Notes: generated by a model from the letters alone, not told the origin. Counted from the first letter of the stretch, positions 7,530-16,249 are shown. The stretch is DNA of 41,134 bases from an uncultured Collinsella sp. (GCA_937943045.1 CALEBN010000012.1:1-41134); one strand, 5' to 3'. Numbers and translations: made by a program.

Positions 7530-9014
7530 ATGCCAGTCATCAAGATGTACGGCTACGAGGCCGCGCAGCAAACGGAGTATCAGACCAAGAAGTGGGCGAC
7601 TAAGGAGGAGATGCGGGCGCTGTCGTCCGGCGATGAGCAGCGCGACGTGATCCTGGCGCAGGGTGCCACGGTGGCGTTCTACGAGGACGACAAGCATTGG
7701 GAGACGAGTGTGTCCAACAATGTTTTTGCCTTTGGAGGTACCGGCAGCGGCAAAACGGCGAGTTTCATTTTGCCCAACCTGCTCAATCACCACGAATGCT
7801 GTTATGTGGTCACAGACACCAAGGGTGAGCTGCTGCGCCGTACGGGGAAAGGCTTTGAAGAGGACGGCTACGAGGTAACGGTTCTCGATACTGTTAATCC
7901 CGAGCAGTCGGCCGGATACGACCCTCTGCGTTACGTGATGGATGTCGAGGATATCCCCACCACAGTGGCGGCAATCATGGAGGGGGTCGATCCTGACGGC
8001 CGTAGCCTTAGGTATGATCCGTTCTGGAATAACGCGAGCGACCTGCTGCTTCGAGCGATTGTTGGAATCCTGTTCCTCCTGGAGACCCTTGCCGGCACCC
8101 TTACGCCGGGTGAGGACCCCAATGCCCCGCGCCGCTACCTTAAGATGAACAACGTCTTTAAACTGGCTGCGCTCATCAAGGTTACGGGAGATGGTGAGGG
8201 GCGATTCCCGTTGGACTACCTTGTAGAAGAGGTGGAGTCCAGGGAGTTTCTCGATAAGTTTGGTGCGGAGAACGCTGATCTGTATGGCGTTGAGCAGTAT
8301 CGCGATTTTCGAGGTGCGGCAGATAGGACGCTTAAGAGTATTCTGATCACGCTCAATGCAACTATCTCGCGGCTTAAGACGCCTCAGCTCATGCGCGTTT
8401 TTGAGAATGACGAGATGCGTCTTGATCGTATTGACGAGGGCAAGCGCATGATCGATCTTAAGGTGAGCGACAACGATTCGGCTAATGCATGGCTTGCGAA
8501 CGTTGCCCTTAAGCAGCTGTTTAACCTTGCCCAGCGCCGTGCCGATGCCAGCCCCAGCGGCCATTTGCAGCGTCGCGTGCAGTTTGTGCTCGATGAGTTT
8601 CCCAATGTGGGCCGCATCCCCGATTTTGAGCGCAGCATTGCGACTGTGCGCAGTCGCGGCATTAGCTTTTTGATGTGTGCGCAATCGCTGAGCCAGCTCG
8701 ATGTCGTGTACGGCAAATCCACGGCGCTTACCATCCTCGATAACTGCGATAGTTTGGTCTATATGGGCGGCGGCAGCAACATCGCGACGCAGAACTACAT
8801 AAGCGAACTGTGTGGCGAGTCGGTTTTGGGCACCAAGTACGTGGGCGCCGAGCGCACTGCCGTAGATGTGCGCGGTTGCGTGATGACCCCAGGCGAGGTT
8901 GGGCTTATGCCCCGCACCGATTGCCTGGTCAAGGTGACCGGCATGCGTCCCTTCCGCGCCAAGAAGTACTTTTGCGCCGATCATCCCAATGCTGCCAAGT
9001 GGCTGAGGGATTAG
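7530..9014 (+). CDS. VirD4/TraG-type coupling ATPase lacking membrane segments
   Basis: A 494-residue P-loop ATPase of the type IV coupling protein family. Walker A is FGGTGSGKT (about 68-76), followed by YVVTDTKGELLRR. Walker B is VQFVLDEFPNVG (350-361), followed by the family-typical RSRGISFLMCAQSLSQL. Known members recruit DNA or protein substrates and feed them to a membrane channel. This one starts directly in the cytoplasmic domain with no N-terminal membrane helices, and no VirB4, relaxase or mating-pair gene is present nearby. It may be a relic of a conjugative element or a motor reused in another system. A good Shine-Dalgarno (GAAAGGGG) precedes the ATG. A hairpin terminator lies between it and the ClpP gene. 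Confidence 0.88.
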   Translation: MPVIKMYGYEAAQQTEYQTKKWATKEEMRALSSGDEQRDVILAQGATVAFYEDDKHWETSVSNNVFAFGGTGSGKTASFILPNLLNHHECCYVVTDTKGELLRRTGKGFEEDGYEVTVLDTVNPEQSAGYDPLRYVMDVEDIPTTVAAIMEGVDPDGRSLRYDPFWNNASDLLLRAIVGILFLLETLAGTLTPGEDPNAPRRYLKMNNVFKLAALIKVTGDGEGRFPLDYLVEEVESREFLDKFGAENADLYGVEQYRDFRGAADRTLKSILITLNATISRLKTPQLMRVFENDEMRLDRIDEGKRMIDLKVSDNDSANAWLANVALKQLFNLAQRRADASPSGHLQRRVQFVLDEFPNVGRIPDFERSIATVRSRGISFLMCAQSLSQLDVVYGKSTALTILDNCDSLVYMGGGSNIATQNYISELCGESVLGTKYVGAERTAVDVRGCVMTPGEVGLMPRTDCLVKVTGMRPFRAKKYFCADHPNAAKWLRD

Positions 9015-9052
9015 CCCTTGCAGCTTTGTGTACCCCATCTTGCATGTTTTGT

Positions 9053-9094
9053 CGCACGGCTTCCGTTAGTCGTAAGCCGTGCGGTCCAGTTTTT
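9053..9094 (+). terminator. Hairpin terminator after the VirD4-like gene
   Basis: A 10-bp perfect stem (CGCACGGCTT at 9053-9062 with AAGCCGTGCG at 9074-9083) has an 11-base loop and is followed shortly by five T (9090-9094). It should end or attenuate transcription from the VirD4-like gene before clpP, so clpP may have its own promoter or be read at a reduced level. Confidence 0.65.
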
Positions 9095-9129
9095 GCCTCC
9101 TTACCGATTCCGTTTAGAAGGGAATTGCC

Positions 9130-9732
9130 ATGCCCGTTATGTATCGTGAGCCCAGCATCATAAAGAAGTCCAAGGACGGCCGTGTTGCCGCTGTCGATAT
9201 GGCAAGCGAACTGCTCAACAGCCGTGTGCTGCTGCTGGAGGGCGAGGTCAACGATGCGACCTGCAACGGCCTTATTAAGTCCATGCTGGTGCTGGAGCAT
9301 CAAAGTGCGACCGAGCCCATCACCCTCATCATCAACAGCCCGGGCGGCAGCGTCACGGCGGGGCTGGCGCTCATCGACACCATGCAGTCGCTCGATTGCC
9401 CCGTGATCACGGTGGGCGAGGGCGTCGTGGCCTCGATGGCCGCGGTGATCTTGGCCTGCGGCGACCACCGTCAGGTGTACCGCCACACGCAGGTGCTCAT
9501 CCACCAACTGATGGGCGGCATGGGCATGGCGCAGCAGACCGATATCGAGATCGTGGCCCAGCATACAGCGGCCATGCGCGCCGAGCTGGACGAGCTGCTG
9601 GCCGAGCATGGCAACCTGAGCGCCCAGGAGTTCCACGAGCTCACCGAGCGCGACTGCTGGTGCAACGCCAGGCGCGCTCTGGAGCTGGGCCTGGTGGACG
9701 AGGTGATTGCGCCCAGCAAGAAGGCGCTCTAG
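9130..9732 (+). CDS. clpP: Divergent ClpP-family serine protease
   Basis: A 200-residue ClpP-like peptidase with an apparently complete catalytic triad: Ser102 (GEGVVASMAAV), His125 (VLIHQLMGG) and Asp175 (TERDCWCNA). The oxyanion-forming NSPGGSV is at 69-75. Canonical ClpP assembles into a tetradecamer and degrades substrates unfolded by ClpX or ClpA. The sequence departs from the usual HQPLGG at the histidine, and no Clp ATPase gene adjoins it, so it is likely an accessory paralogue rather than the housekeeping enzyme. It begins with a Shine-Dalgarno AAGGGA and is followed closely by an unknown gene on the same strand. A dedicated role in this cluster, such as activation or clearance of a partner, is inference. 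Confidence 0.85.
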   Translation: MPVMYREPSIIKKSKDGRVAAVDMASELLNSRVLLLEGEVNDATCNGLIKSMLVLEHQSATEPITLIINSPGGSVTAGLALIDTMQSLDCPVITVGEGVVASMAAVILACGDHRQVYRHTQVLIHQLMGGMGMAQQTDIEIVAQHTAAMRAELDELLAEHGNLSAQEFHELTERDCWCNARRALELGLVDEVIAPSKKAL

Positions 9733-9806
9733 CGGGGCGCATGCCTTACAAGTACGTTGTGCAGGGCGAACAAGTGCGTAAATTCACAGCCAGAAAGAGG
9801 TTGAAC

Positions 9807-10625
9807 ATGAACAGGATTTGGGACGTCGATGGCATTGAGTGGGAAGACCTGCCCACCGTGAGCGACCTGCTGTGCGCTGCGGACACAAAGATCCTGGCGC
9901 GTGAGGTTGCCCTTCGATACGGCGGCAAGCCGGACGGCCGCGGCCGTGGCGATAGCGAACGCAGCCTAAAGCGCGCCCGCCGCAAGGTCAAAAAGCTGCG
10001 GAAGATAGATCCCGAGCCCAGCGACAAGATCATCCTGTTGCCCAAGCATGTCATCAATCGTCGCGATGCGGGCCACGGTTTTGGCTATTACGACGTGGAG
10101 CCGTGCATCTTTATGCGCGACGGCGTGCAAAGGCTGGGGGAGGACGCACTCGCCAATGTGCTTCCGTGGGAATTGATCCTGATGGATGATGAGTCCGCGA
10201 GCGAAATGCTGGGCTTTCGCGTATGGCTCGAAGGCGAGTGGGATCTATGCGAACGTTATCGCTTTTTGGCCGTGGTGTGTGTTCGCATGCTGAACAACAT
10301 CCGGGCGCAAAAGGAGCTGCGCAAGTTCCTCGAGCAGGGCGATGCGGCCTGCGATATGGACGAGGACGATGTAGTTGAGGACATTCGCCGCGACGTGCTG
10401 TATCCCGAGGAAGTAATTAACGCCAAACTCGGCGGCTATTGGGACGCGAGTTTGGGACTCAACCTGCCCTGGAAGGACGAGCATCGGCAGACTTGCACGC
10501 GGATTGACAGGGCTATCGATGACCTGTTTGCCGAGGAAACGAAGCGCTGCGCTGCGGAGCTTGGGAAGAAGCTCGAGCGCGGGTATGAGGAGCGCGGGGA
10601 GTTACTGAACGGGATGTCCTTGTGA
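9807..10625 (+). CDS. Unknown basic/charged protein downstream of ClpP
   Basis: A 272-residue protein that I do not recognise. The N-terminal third has a strongly basic stretch (about 46-72, SERSLKRARRKVKKLRKID) that could bind nucleic acid. The remainder is acidic and helical, with WELILMDDESASEMLGF in the middle. It has no membrane segment and no recognised catalytic motif. The open frame continues far upstream through the ClpP gene, but an ATG at 9807 has a well-placed AGAGG (9796-9800); an alternative ATG at 9741 would add 22 residues. It lies 74 bases after clpP and is probably co-transcribed with it. Confidence 0.68.
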   Translation: MNRIWDVDGIEWEDLPTVSDLLCAADTKILAREVALRYGGKPDGRGRGDSERSLKRARRKVKKLRKIDPEPSDKIILLPKHVINRRDAGHGFGYYDVEPCIFMRDGVQRLGEDALANVLPWELILMDDESASEMLGFRVWLEGEWDLCERYRFLAVVCVRMLNNIRAQKELRKFLEQGDAACDMDEDDVVEDIRRDVLYPEEVINAKLGGYWDASLGLNLPWKDEHRQTCTRIDRAIDDLFAEETKRCAAELGKKLERGYEERGELLNGMSL

Positions 10626-10712
10626 ACGGTTGCCGACGGTCCGATAAAAATCTGTCCGGACGAAATGATAGAACGATAGCGTAAATAGCATCTGCACTTT
10701 AAGGAGTTAACA

Positions 10713-11150
10713 ATGGGAATCGCCTATAAGGAACTGTTTCGTGTAAACCGTCCTATCTGTGGGCCTGGACCAGGAGGTTTCTTCATTAAAAGATTCAAGG
10801 AAGGCGGCTACAGTGAGGCTGAATTGCTCGATTTAATTTCGGGAGTGGACTTTTCTCTTGGTGAAGTGGATGAGGACATTAGCCTGAAAAAGAAATGCGA
10901 AATAGTCGAACAGGCGGTGAGTGGGGTGCATTATACGAGTTGGGCCCCCAGCGTGATCAGCATGATCATCTCACTTACGGTCGGAGGGTGTCTGTCTGCA
11001 TGGGCGGGCAACAATTCAATCGCTGCCCGGGTTTTCGTGACGCCATGCCTGATTGCCTTGGGAATATATGCATGGTTTCGTTTATGCTTTGAGCGAAATC
11101 AAACGGTACTGTTGGGTGCGCTGAACCACATAAAGACACTTCAGCCGTAG
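10713..11150 (+). CDS. Unknown small membrane protein
   Basis: A 145-residue protein with a soluble N-terminal part (about 1-75) and two predicted membrane helices (about 82-100, VISMIISLTVGGCLSAWAG; about 106-125, FVTPCLIALGIYAWF) joined by a very short loop. A Shine-Dalgarno AAGGAG at 10700-10705 supports the start at 10713. It is separated by 87 bases from the preceding gene. Small two-helix proteins at the ends of defence clusters are sometimes membrane-acting effectors, but nothing here demonstrates that. Confidence 0.6.
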   Translation: MGIAYKELFRVNRPICGPGPGGFFIKRFKEGGYSEAELLDLISGVDFSLGEVDEDISLKKKCEIVEQAVSGVHYTSWAPSVISMIISLTVGGCLSAWAGNNSIAARVFVTPCLIALGIYAWFRLCFERNQTVLLGALNHIKTLQP

Positions 11151-11511
11151 TTGCATGAAATCGCCGATCGCCTGCCGTGGGCCCTCGGGACCGCCCTCGC
11201 GGCGCCCTTCCCGCTCTTTCCGGACATGGCGTCCTCCGATCTCCCGGGGCCGGCCGACCCGGCCCTCAGGGTATCGGATTCCCAAATTCATCCGTACATG
11301 TACGGATGAATTTGGGAGGTGTTCGGATGAAGTTGATATTCAAGGGGTGCGGCAGTTGGCAGGAATCTCAAGCGCCCAACCGCCAATCTCCACATTTCTT
11401 TGCTAAACTAGCTTTGCGCGGGAAACCGTGCATAGTTCGGGAGCATGTCCCCCAACTGGATCTAGGTTCGGATGCCGTTGCCCGGACTATTGGTGAAGGT
11501 TGGGGGACTTC
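11151..11511. other. Non-coding, GC-rich and dyad-rich intergenic region
   Basis: This 361-base gap between convergent genes starts with a very GC-rich part (about 11165-11270, with several short self-complementary GGCC and CCGG blocks). It continues with a long perfect palindrome (listed separately) and a 10-bp inverted repeat GTCCCCCAAC (11447-11456) / GTTGGGGGAC (11499-11508) just before the end of the SIR2 gene. Open frames here look random. A structured non-coding RNA is possible but not shown. Confidence 0.45.
11280..11317. repeat. 38-bp perfect palindrome
   Basis: The two 19-base halves are exact reverse complements with no spacer; the left half begins TCCCAAATTCATCCGTACA. A related half-site, CGGATGAAGTTGAT, follows at about 11324-11337, so CGGATGAA occurs twice in direct orientation. 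It could be a protein-binding site, a terminator-like cruciform or a mobile-element end. Confidence 0.8.
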
Positions 11512-13092
11512 CTACTTTCCATAGCGCAAGAAGTCGTAGATGCGGACGCACTTCCGATAATGCGAATCTTTCAACAGAGCCCTCTTCTTGGCAGGGTCGT
11601 TTCCCACGTCAGCCAGTGCCCGCTTCAGCAACGCTTCCAAGTCGTCGACGTCCATCTCTTCCTCTGAAAGGCACGGGATGAACGCGAACGGGCTCTTTGG
11701 CGCGCATGCATTCGCAAGGCCCTTTATGCTCAGCGACCCTTCGAATCTGCGACGAGTCGCAGGCATCGATTTGCGGAACGTTTCGCTTCGATAGCTATCA
11801 ATCGAGGTGAGCGTTGGGAGATAAGTCGCTATGTCCTTACCGACCTCTCCACCGAGTCCGCGCGTGTACTTGAAGACAGGCATGTTGTTGGGCCGTTGGC
11901 GCACGTACATGTTGAGATAGTTCTCGACGATGAACTTTGGGTCATAGCGAAGGTTATCGAGCACGATGTCCTCGAAGATATCTTCAGGTGAAATCGGCTT
12001 TCCGATGCTACTTGGTGACACCGACAGGCCGATGACGATCTTCTGGTCCGGGTCAAGGTCGTTGAGGACATTGTCTATCCCTGAGACGATGATGTCGGAA
12101 CTCGGGTCGATATGCTCCGCAAGCCTGAACACGCTGCCCCTCAACTCGCGGATAAATCGCGTGCTATACATTTTCCGGAAGCTGCGCATCGCATCGTAGA
12201 TCGACTCGAAGTCATCCGTGGTGATCTTCGTCATCGAAAGCGTACGGCCACCGAAACTCATAGCAATCTCGCCAACAGAGGTGTCGGTTGCGTGCTGAAC
12301 GAAGATGAGCCGCTTGCCCAGCCGTTTGAGCTTGTCATCTGGTAGGCATTCGCAGATGTCACCCAGTATCGACCTGATGTTCTCGTCTTGAATCGAATAA
12401 CCGAGGAAGATGACGGGATACTCGACGAAGAGGGTGAGCAGCTTCGCCGAGAGATACTTCCTCTTCTGCGCGAACTCCGCATAGTCAGCGCTGGTCAGGA
12501 CGATGCTTCCCGCCCTCGAGACTGAGCCATGGATCTTGTATATCTCCTGAGAGAAAGCCTGGTCAGAGAACAGGAGGTCGCTTTCTCCGACGTAGGTCGT
12601 GAAACCAGGGAATAGGGTCTCACACATACAGTCATAATTCGTGGTGATGATGCCGGCAACTTTTTCCCTGCCCGCCTTCGCCAGCTTCTCAGTTTCGGCG
12701 CTCTCGACGAGACGAGCTCTCGCGATCTTATCTGCGACGTAGATCTTCATGGGCGAAGCGTCCCCGGTAAGCTCGTCACTGTGATCTTCGCGGAAGGCAG
12801 CGAATTCATCCGATGCAAAGAGCTCGTGGTTTACTTCGCTTTCCATGAGCGTGGCAACGTACGGCAGTTCGGACTCGACCTCGCCGTTCTGGACAGCAAT
12901 CTTCGCCTGGCTCTTGAAGCGCGCGAAGGCATATGGGTCGTCAAGCACCTCGGCGCAGATATCCGAAAGCAGCCCCTCCCATCCCGGCGTGCCGCAGTAA
13001 CGACGGGAGAGGCCAGAGCCGATGAAGAGAAACGGATAACGCCCGGCATCATCAACAGCTTTGTGGATTATCGATTTGATTCTCTCGTCCAT
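11512..13092 (-). CDS. SIR2-domain defence-type protein
   Basis: A 526-residue protein with an N-terminal SIR2-like NAD-binding domain: GSGLS (25-29), GIITTNYD (147-154), a candidate catalytic His188 in YKIHGS, and VIFLGYSIQDENI (227-239). Bacterial SIR2 proteins of this type act in anti-phage systems by depleting NAD+. The C-terminal half (about 290-526) is of unknown fold and probably senses infection or partners. The start at 13092 was chosen because AGGAGG lies 7 bases upstream; the open frame runs 27 bases further. Directly upstream on the same strand lies the 3' end of a dead McrC-like gene, so this gene may once have been the last gene of a restriction operon. Confidence 0.82.
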   Translation of the reverse strand: MDERIKSIIHKAVDDAGRYPFLFIGSGLSRRYCGTPGWEGLLSDICAEVLDDPYAFARFKSQAKIAVQNGEVESELPYVATLMESEVNHELFASDEFAAFREDHSDELTGDASPMKIYVADKIARARLVESAETEKLAKAGREKVAGIITTNYDCMCETLFPGFTTYVGESDLLFSDQAFSQEIYKIHGSVSRAGSIVLTSADYAEFAQKRKYLSAKLLTLFVEYPVIFLGYSIQDENIRSILGDICECLPDDKLKRLGKRLIFVQHATDTSVGEIAMSFGGRTLSMTKITTDDFESIYDAMRSFRKMYSTRFIRELRGSVFRLAEHIDPSSDIIVSGIDNVLNDLDPDQKIVIGLSVSPSSIGKPISPEDIFEDIVLDNLRYDPKFIVENYLNMYVRQRPNNMPVFKYTRGLGGEVGKDIATYLPTLTSIDSYRSETFRKSMPATRRRFEGSLSIKGLANACAPKSPFAFIPCLSEEEMDVDDLEALLKRALADVGNDPAKKRALLKDSHYRKCVRIYDFLRYGK

Positions 13093-13131
13093 AATCTTTC
13101 CTCCTGTACCAATCGACATGCTCGTGAAATG

Positions 13132-13539
13132 TTATCCCACCAACTTCGGCGAGTGCGGGCTGAAAGCATCGTTGCCGTTCTGCCCGTCGACCAATCCGCA
13201 CGCGAGACTCAGCGGCACAACTGCAGCGTTCTCGACCTCCACGCTAAGCACGTAGTGGAAGTCCGCCCCCTGGCTCCCACGATTCCGCTCGTAACCAATG
13301 GCGGCCAGCCGGTCGGCTAGTTCGTCTCTCGAAACCAGCTCGTTAGCCTTCACCTTGCAAAGCATGGGTTCAAGTTCGTAAGTGTTTGTCTCGCTGATTG
13401 CGTTCCTGTAGAAGCGGAAATGGGTCGTACGAAAGAGATCTTTATGATGGGAGTACACGTGCCCGTCCTTAATGGCGTAGAAGTAGAAAAGGAACTCACC
13501 GCCCTCGTTTAGCCTGCCGCTACTTTCAAGGAAGCGGTA
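13132..13539 (-). pseudogene. Truncated 3' end of a second McrC-like (LlaJI R2-type) gene
   Basis: The 135 residues encoded here align without gaps to the last 135 residues of the intact nuclease gene at 18113-20548, with about 104 identities by hand count (about 77%). Both end in NGNDAFSPHSPK. Upstream of 13539 the open frame continues to 13860 but similarity stops abruptly, so the rest of the gene has been lost. The remnant keeps its native stop codon and lies 39 bases before the SIR2 start on the same strand. It is either a relic of a second LlaJI-like system or, less likely, a free-standing copy of the C-terminal domain. Confidence 0.8.
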
Positions 13540-14422
13540 AATTTGTGGCGCTACAACGGAGAGCCGATTACGCTTCCGAAGCGATTTGCCCCACGAGCTG
13601 AGTTTATTGAATACCACAACGATATGATATTTAAAGGGTAATTGGACTATCTCCCGACCAAACGAGGATTCGGATTGGCTTGCTGAAATGTGGCAGTGCC
13701 CTGTTCTAAGCAACGTATTTGCGATAGAGTCGCGCGGGAACGGTGCTCGGGGCCGTTGCACCAGTAGCAAATTACTTATATCGAGCGATGTGATGCTGCG
13801 ATTTCGGAAATGCTTGCCTGGTTGTGGCGCCGACTTCGAAAAGCTGGTTTTTATTTCCATTACAGCTGAAACAGGCCGTCAAAATTCATGGAAGATCTTT
13901 TCGATAGTAATGGATGAACTGAGGAGGTTTGTCTGGAGGGTGGATCGAGGTTCAAGATTGTTGCGCTCTGAAACGTTTCAGCTGAGGTCGGAGAGCGATC
14001 GCATGAGTCGATTTATATTTCGGCAGCGTTGCATCCATAGAAGAGAGAGGGATGCGTATTCGTTTGGCAGCGAGGGCGTGAGTGGGCGGGAACTTCGTGG
14101 CGTACAGCAATAAGGCTATACCTAAAAGCCTTTGTGTTGAACGGGTTTTCGCGGGAGCGGAGGGTGCGTGCCGCGAGGGACGGTCCGCGGCACGACCGAC
14201 CCGGCGCGGCATCCGGAGCGGACGCGGATGCGGCGCGGACGGCCTCTGACGGGCGAGCATGCGACAGTGGTTGCCCTGCTGGGCGGCAATAAGCTCGAAT
14301 CGAGCACGAGCGATTCTTGTCCGGGCGAAGCGTTACAACTGGATTTGTTCTGTTGCCGACTGATCTTGAAGCATGTTGGAAGAAACGAAATTATAATTAT
14401 TTATTTGTCTGTATCTATCGAA
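13540..14422. other. Decayed/non-coding stretch between divergent defence loci
   Basis: About 880 bases without a convincing gene. The left part continues the broken McrC-like frame without similarity to the intact copy. The right part is GC-rich with a 9-bp hairpin (CGTGCCGCG at 14167-14175 with CGCGGCACG at 14186-14194) and further short dyads. A TATAAT at 14392-14397 is a reasonable -10 for the first methylase gene; its -35 is poor (TTGAAG at 14366-14371, spacing 20). This is probably the scar of a lost operon plus the promoter region of the intact one. Confidence 0.5.
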
Positions 14423-15361
14423 ATGGAGACCGAGCGCGTGGAAAACGAGAGGAACATAACGGCAGTTGACCTTTTCGCCGGCTGCGGCGGAATGTCCCTC
14501 GGCTTCGAAAAGGCTGGCGTCAATGTTGTGGCTGCCTACGACAATTGGGACGCTGCCATTGATGTCTATCGCGCTAACTTCCAGCATCCTGTTTTCAAAA
14601 GGGATCTCTCCGACGTTTCCGTATCCGAGGAAGTTGCCGGCTTCGCTCCGGATATCATCATCGGCGGGCCTCCTTGTCAGGATTTCTCGCAGGCCGGCAA
14701 GAGATCCGAGGATGGTGGGCGCGCAATCCTCTCTGTTAGATATGCCGAGATCATCGCGAGGTGCAAGCCTCGCTTCATCGTTATGGAGAACGTCCCACGC
14801 GTTCGAACGAGCAAATCCATGGAAGCGATTCGGGCCACCCTCAAAGCGCAGGGTTATGGCTTGAGTGGGCGAGTGATGGATGCAAGCCTGTGCGGGGTCC
14901 CCCAAGCTCGCAAGAGATACTTCTTGATCGGATGCCTTGGGGCGCCCGACGGGTTCCTCGACCCATATCTTGAGAAGGGCCTTTCTGACCATCAGATGAC
15001 AATTCGTGAGTATCTCGGTAACGAGCTTGGAATTGATTACTACTTCAGAATTCCGCGAAGCTACACGAGGCGGGCCATCTTCAGCATCGACGAGCCCTCG
15101 GTCACTATTCGTGGTGTGGACAGGCCGATACCGCCGAACTACAAGCTTCACCCCAACGACGCGGCGGACCTCAGTCAAGCCCGGTGCTTGACTCCAAAGG
15201 AACGCAGTAGGATCCAGACTTTCCCGGAGTCTTTCAAGTTCTTTGGGAGTAAGACGGATATCAACCAGATGGTGGGCAACGCCGTACCGGTAAACCTTGC
15301 CACCTACGTTGCACGAGCGCTACTAGAGTACAGGAGGGATGTGAGCGATGGACTGCGTTGA
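14423..15361 (+). CDS. 5-methylcytosine DNA methyltransferase 1 (LlaJI-like)
   Basis: A 312-residue C5-cytosine methylase. Motif I is DLFAGCGGMSLGF (16-28), motif IV is GGPPCQDFSQAG (catalytic Cys85), motif VI is MENV (121-124), motif VIII is QARKR (161-165), and motif IX/X ends with NQMVGNAVPVNLA. It should protect one strand of the restriction target. In the known LlaJI system two such enzymes modify the two strands of an asymmetric site; the site here cannot be read from sequence. An ATG at 14423 was chosen; a GTG at 14438, preceded by GGAG, is an alternative. Longer in-frame upstream sequence looks non-native. It overlaps the second methylase gene by 14 bases. Confidence 0.9.
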   Translation: METERVENERNITAVDLFAGCGGMSLGFEKAGVNVVAAYDNWDAAIDVYRANFQHPVFKRDLSDVSVSEEVAGFAPDIIIGGPPCQDFSQAGKRSEDGGRAILSVRYAEIIARCKPRFIVMENVPRVRTSKSMEAIRATLKAQGYGLSGRVMDASLCGVPQARKRYFLIGCLGAPDGFLDPYLEKGLSDHQMTIREYLGNELGIDYYFRIPRSYTRRAIFSIDEPSVTIRGVDRPIPPNYKLHPNDAADLSQARCLTPKERSRIQTFPESFKFFGSKTDINQMVGNAVPVNLATYVARALLEYRRDVSDGLR

Positions 15362-16235
15362 TCTTTTCTCGGGATGCGGCGGTATGTCGCTCGGATTCCA
15401 GAATGCGGGCTTCAACATAAAGGCGGCGTTTGATAACTGGCAGGCGGCTGTCGACATCTATTCGGCAAACTTCGACCACCCGGCATTCAAATACGATCTT
15501 TACGATGCGGAAGCGGTCCCGAAAATTGAAGAGTATTCGCCGTCGATGATAATCGGTGGCCCCCCTTGCCAGGACTTCTCCATTGCGGGCGCCAGACAGC
15601 GCGGCAAAAGGGCCAATCTCACCATCCGATATGCTGAGATAGTTCGGGACGTCAGACCCGAGTGGTTCGTCATGGAGAATGTTTACAATATCGAGCGGAT
15701 GGACGTCCTGCCCGAGGCGCTGGAAATATTCCGCAATGCTGGATACGGTCTCACGAGGCGCGTCCTCAACGCCAGTCTATGTGGTGTGCCTCAGATTCGC
15801 AGGCGCTTTATCCTTGTCGGTCATCTTGGTGATAAAGATGACTTTCTCGGCGAACTCTTGGATTCAAGGCTGAGCGACAAGCAGATGACCGTCAGGGATT
15901 ACCTTGGCGATTCGCTCGGCACGCAATACTTCTACATGCATCCACGCAACTTCCAGCGTAGGGGCGTCTTCACGATTGACGAGCCAGCGGTAACGGTACG
16001 AGGCACCAACCGTCCGATACCGCCAGCATATAAGAGGCATCATGCCGACAAGGCTGATATTTCTGAAGGTGTGAGAGCCTTAACATACAAGGAGCGCAGC
16101 TATCTGCAAACCTTCCCCGAAGAGTTTGAGTTTGTCGGGTCCAAGACAGACATTGAGCAGGCGATTGGCAATGCCGTGCCAGTTAAGCTTGCTGAGTACG
16201 TTGCTAGATGCATAGCTGACTATGCAGCAGATTAA
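15348..16235 (+). CDS. 5-methylcytosine DNA methyltransferase 2 (LlaJI-like)
   Basis: A 295-residue C5-cytosine methylase, clearly paralogous to the one before it. Motif I is DLFSGCGGMSLGF, the catalytic loop is GGPPCQDFSIAG (Cys74), then MENV, QIRRR and EQAIGNAVPVKLA. It lacks extra N-terminal residues and starts right at motif I. The two enzymes share long blocks such as FTIDEPAVTVRG/FSIDEPSVTIRG, indicating duplication and divergence, which fits methylation of the two strands of a non-palindromic site. Translation is coupled to the first methylase by a 14-base overlap. The McrB-like gene follows almost directly. Confidence 0.9.
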   Translation: MDCVDLFSGCGGMSLGFQNAGFNIKAAFDNWQAAVDIYSANFDHPAFKYDLYDAEAVPKIEEYSPSMIIGGPPCQDFSIAGARQRGKRANLTIRYAEIVRDVRPEWFVMENVYNIERMDVLPEALEIFRNAGYGLTRRVLNASLCGVPQIRRRFILVGHLGDKDDFLGELLDSRLSDKQMTVRDYLGDSLGTQYFYMHPRNFQRRGVFTIDEPAVTVRGTNRPIPPAYKRHHADKADISEGVRALTYKERSYLQTFPEEFEFVGSKTDIEQAIGNAVPVKLAEYVARCIADYAAD

Positions 16236-16249
16236 TTGTGGTGGTTGCC

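Noticed and set aside
7458..9038. A 526-codon open frame antisense to the VirD4-like gene
   Set aside because: The sense strand encodes an intact ATPase with all motifs; the antisense product shows no domain and no ribosome-binding site.
13540..13860. N-terminal extension of the McrC-like remnant
   Set aside because: No similarity to the intact R2 protein and an unnatural composition; treated as decayed sequence.
13688..14113. A 141-codon plus-strand frame in the gap before the methylases
   Set aside because: Composition looks random, no ribosome-binding site and no motif.
14168..14422. Longer N-terminus for the first methylase
   Set aside because: The upstream codons are Arg/Pro/Thr-rich and unlike any methylase; motif I sits where expected for a start at 14423 or 14438.
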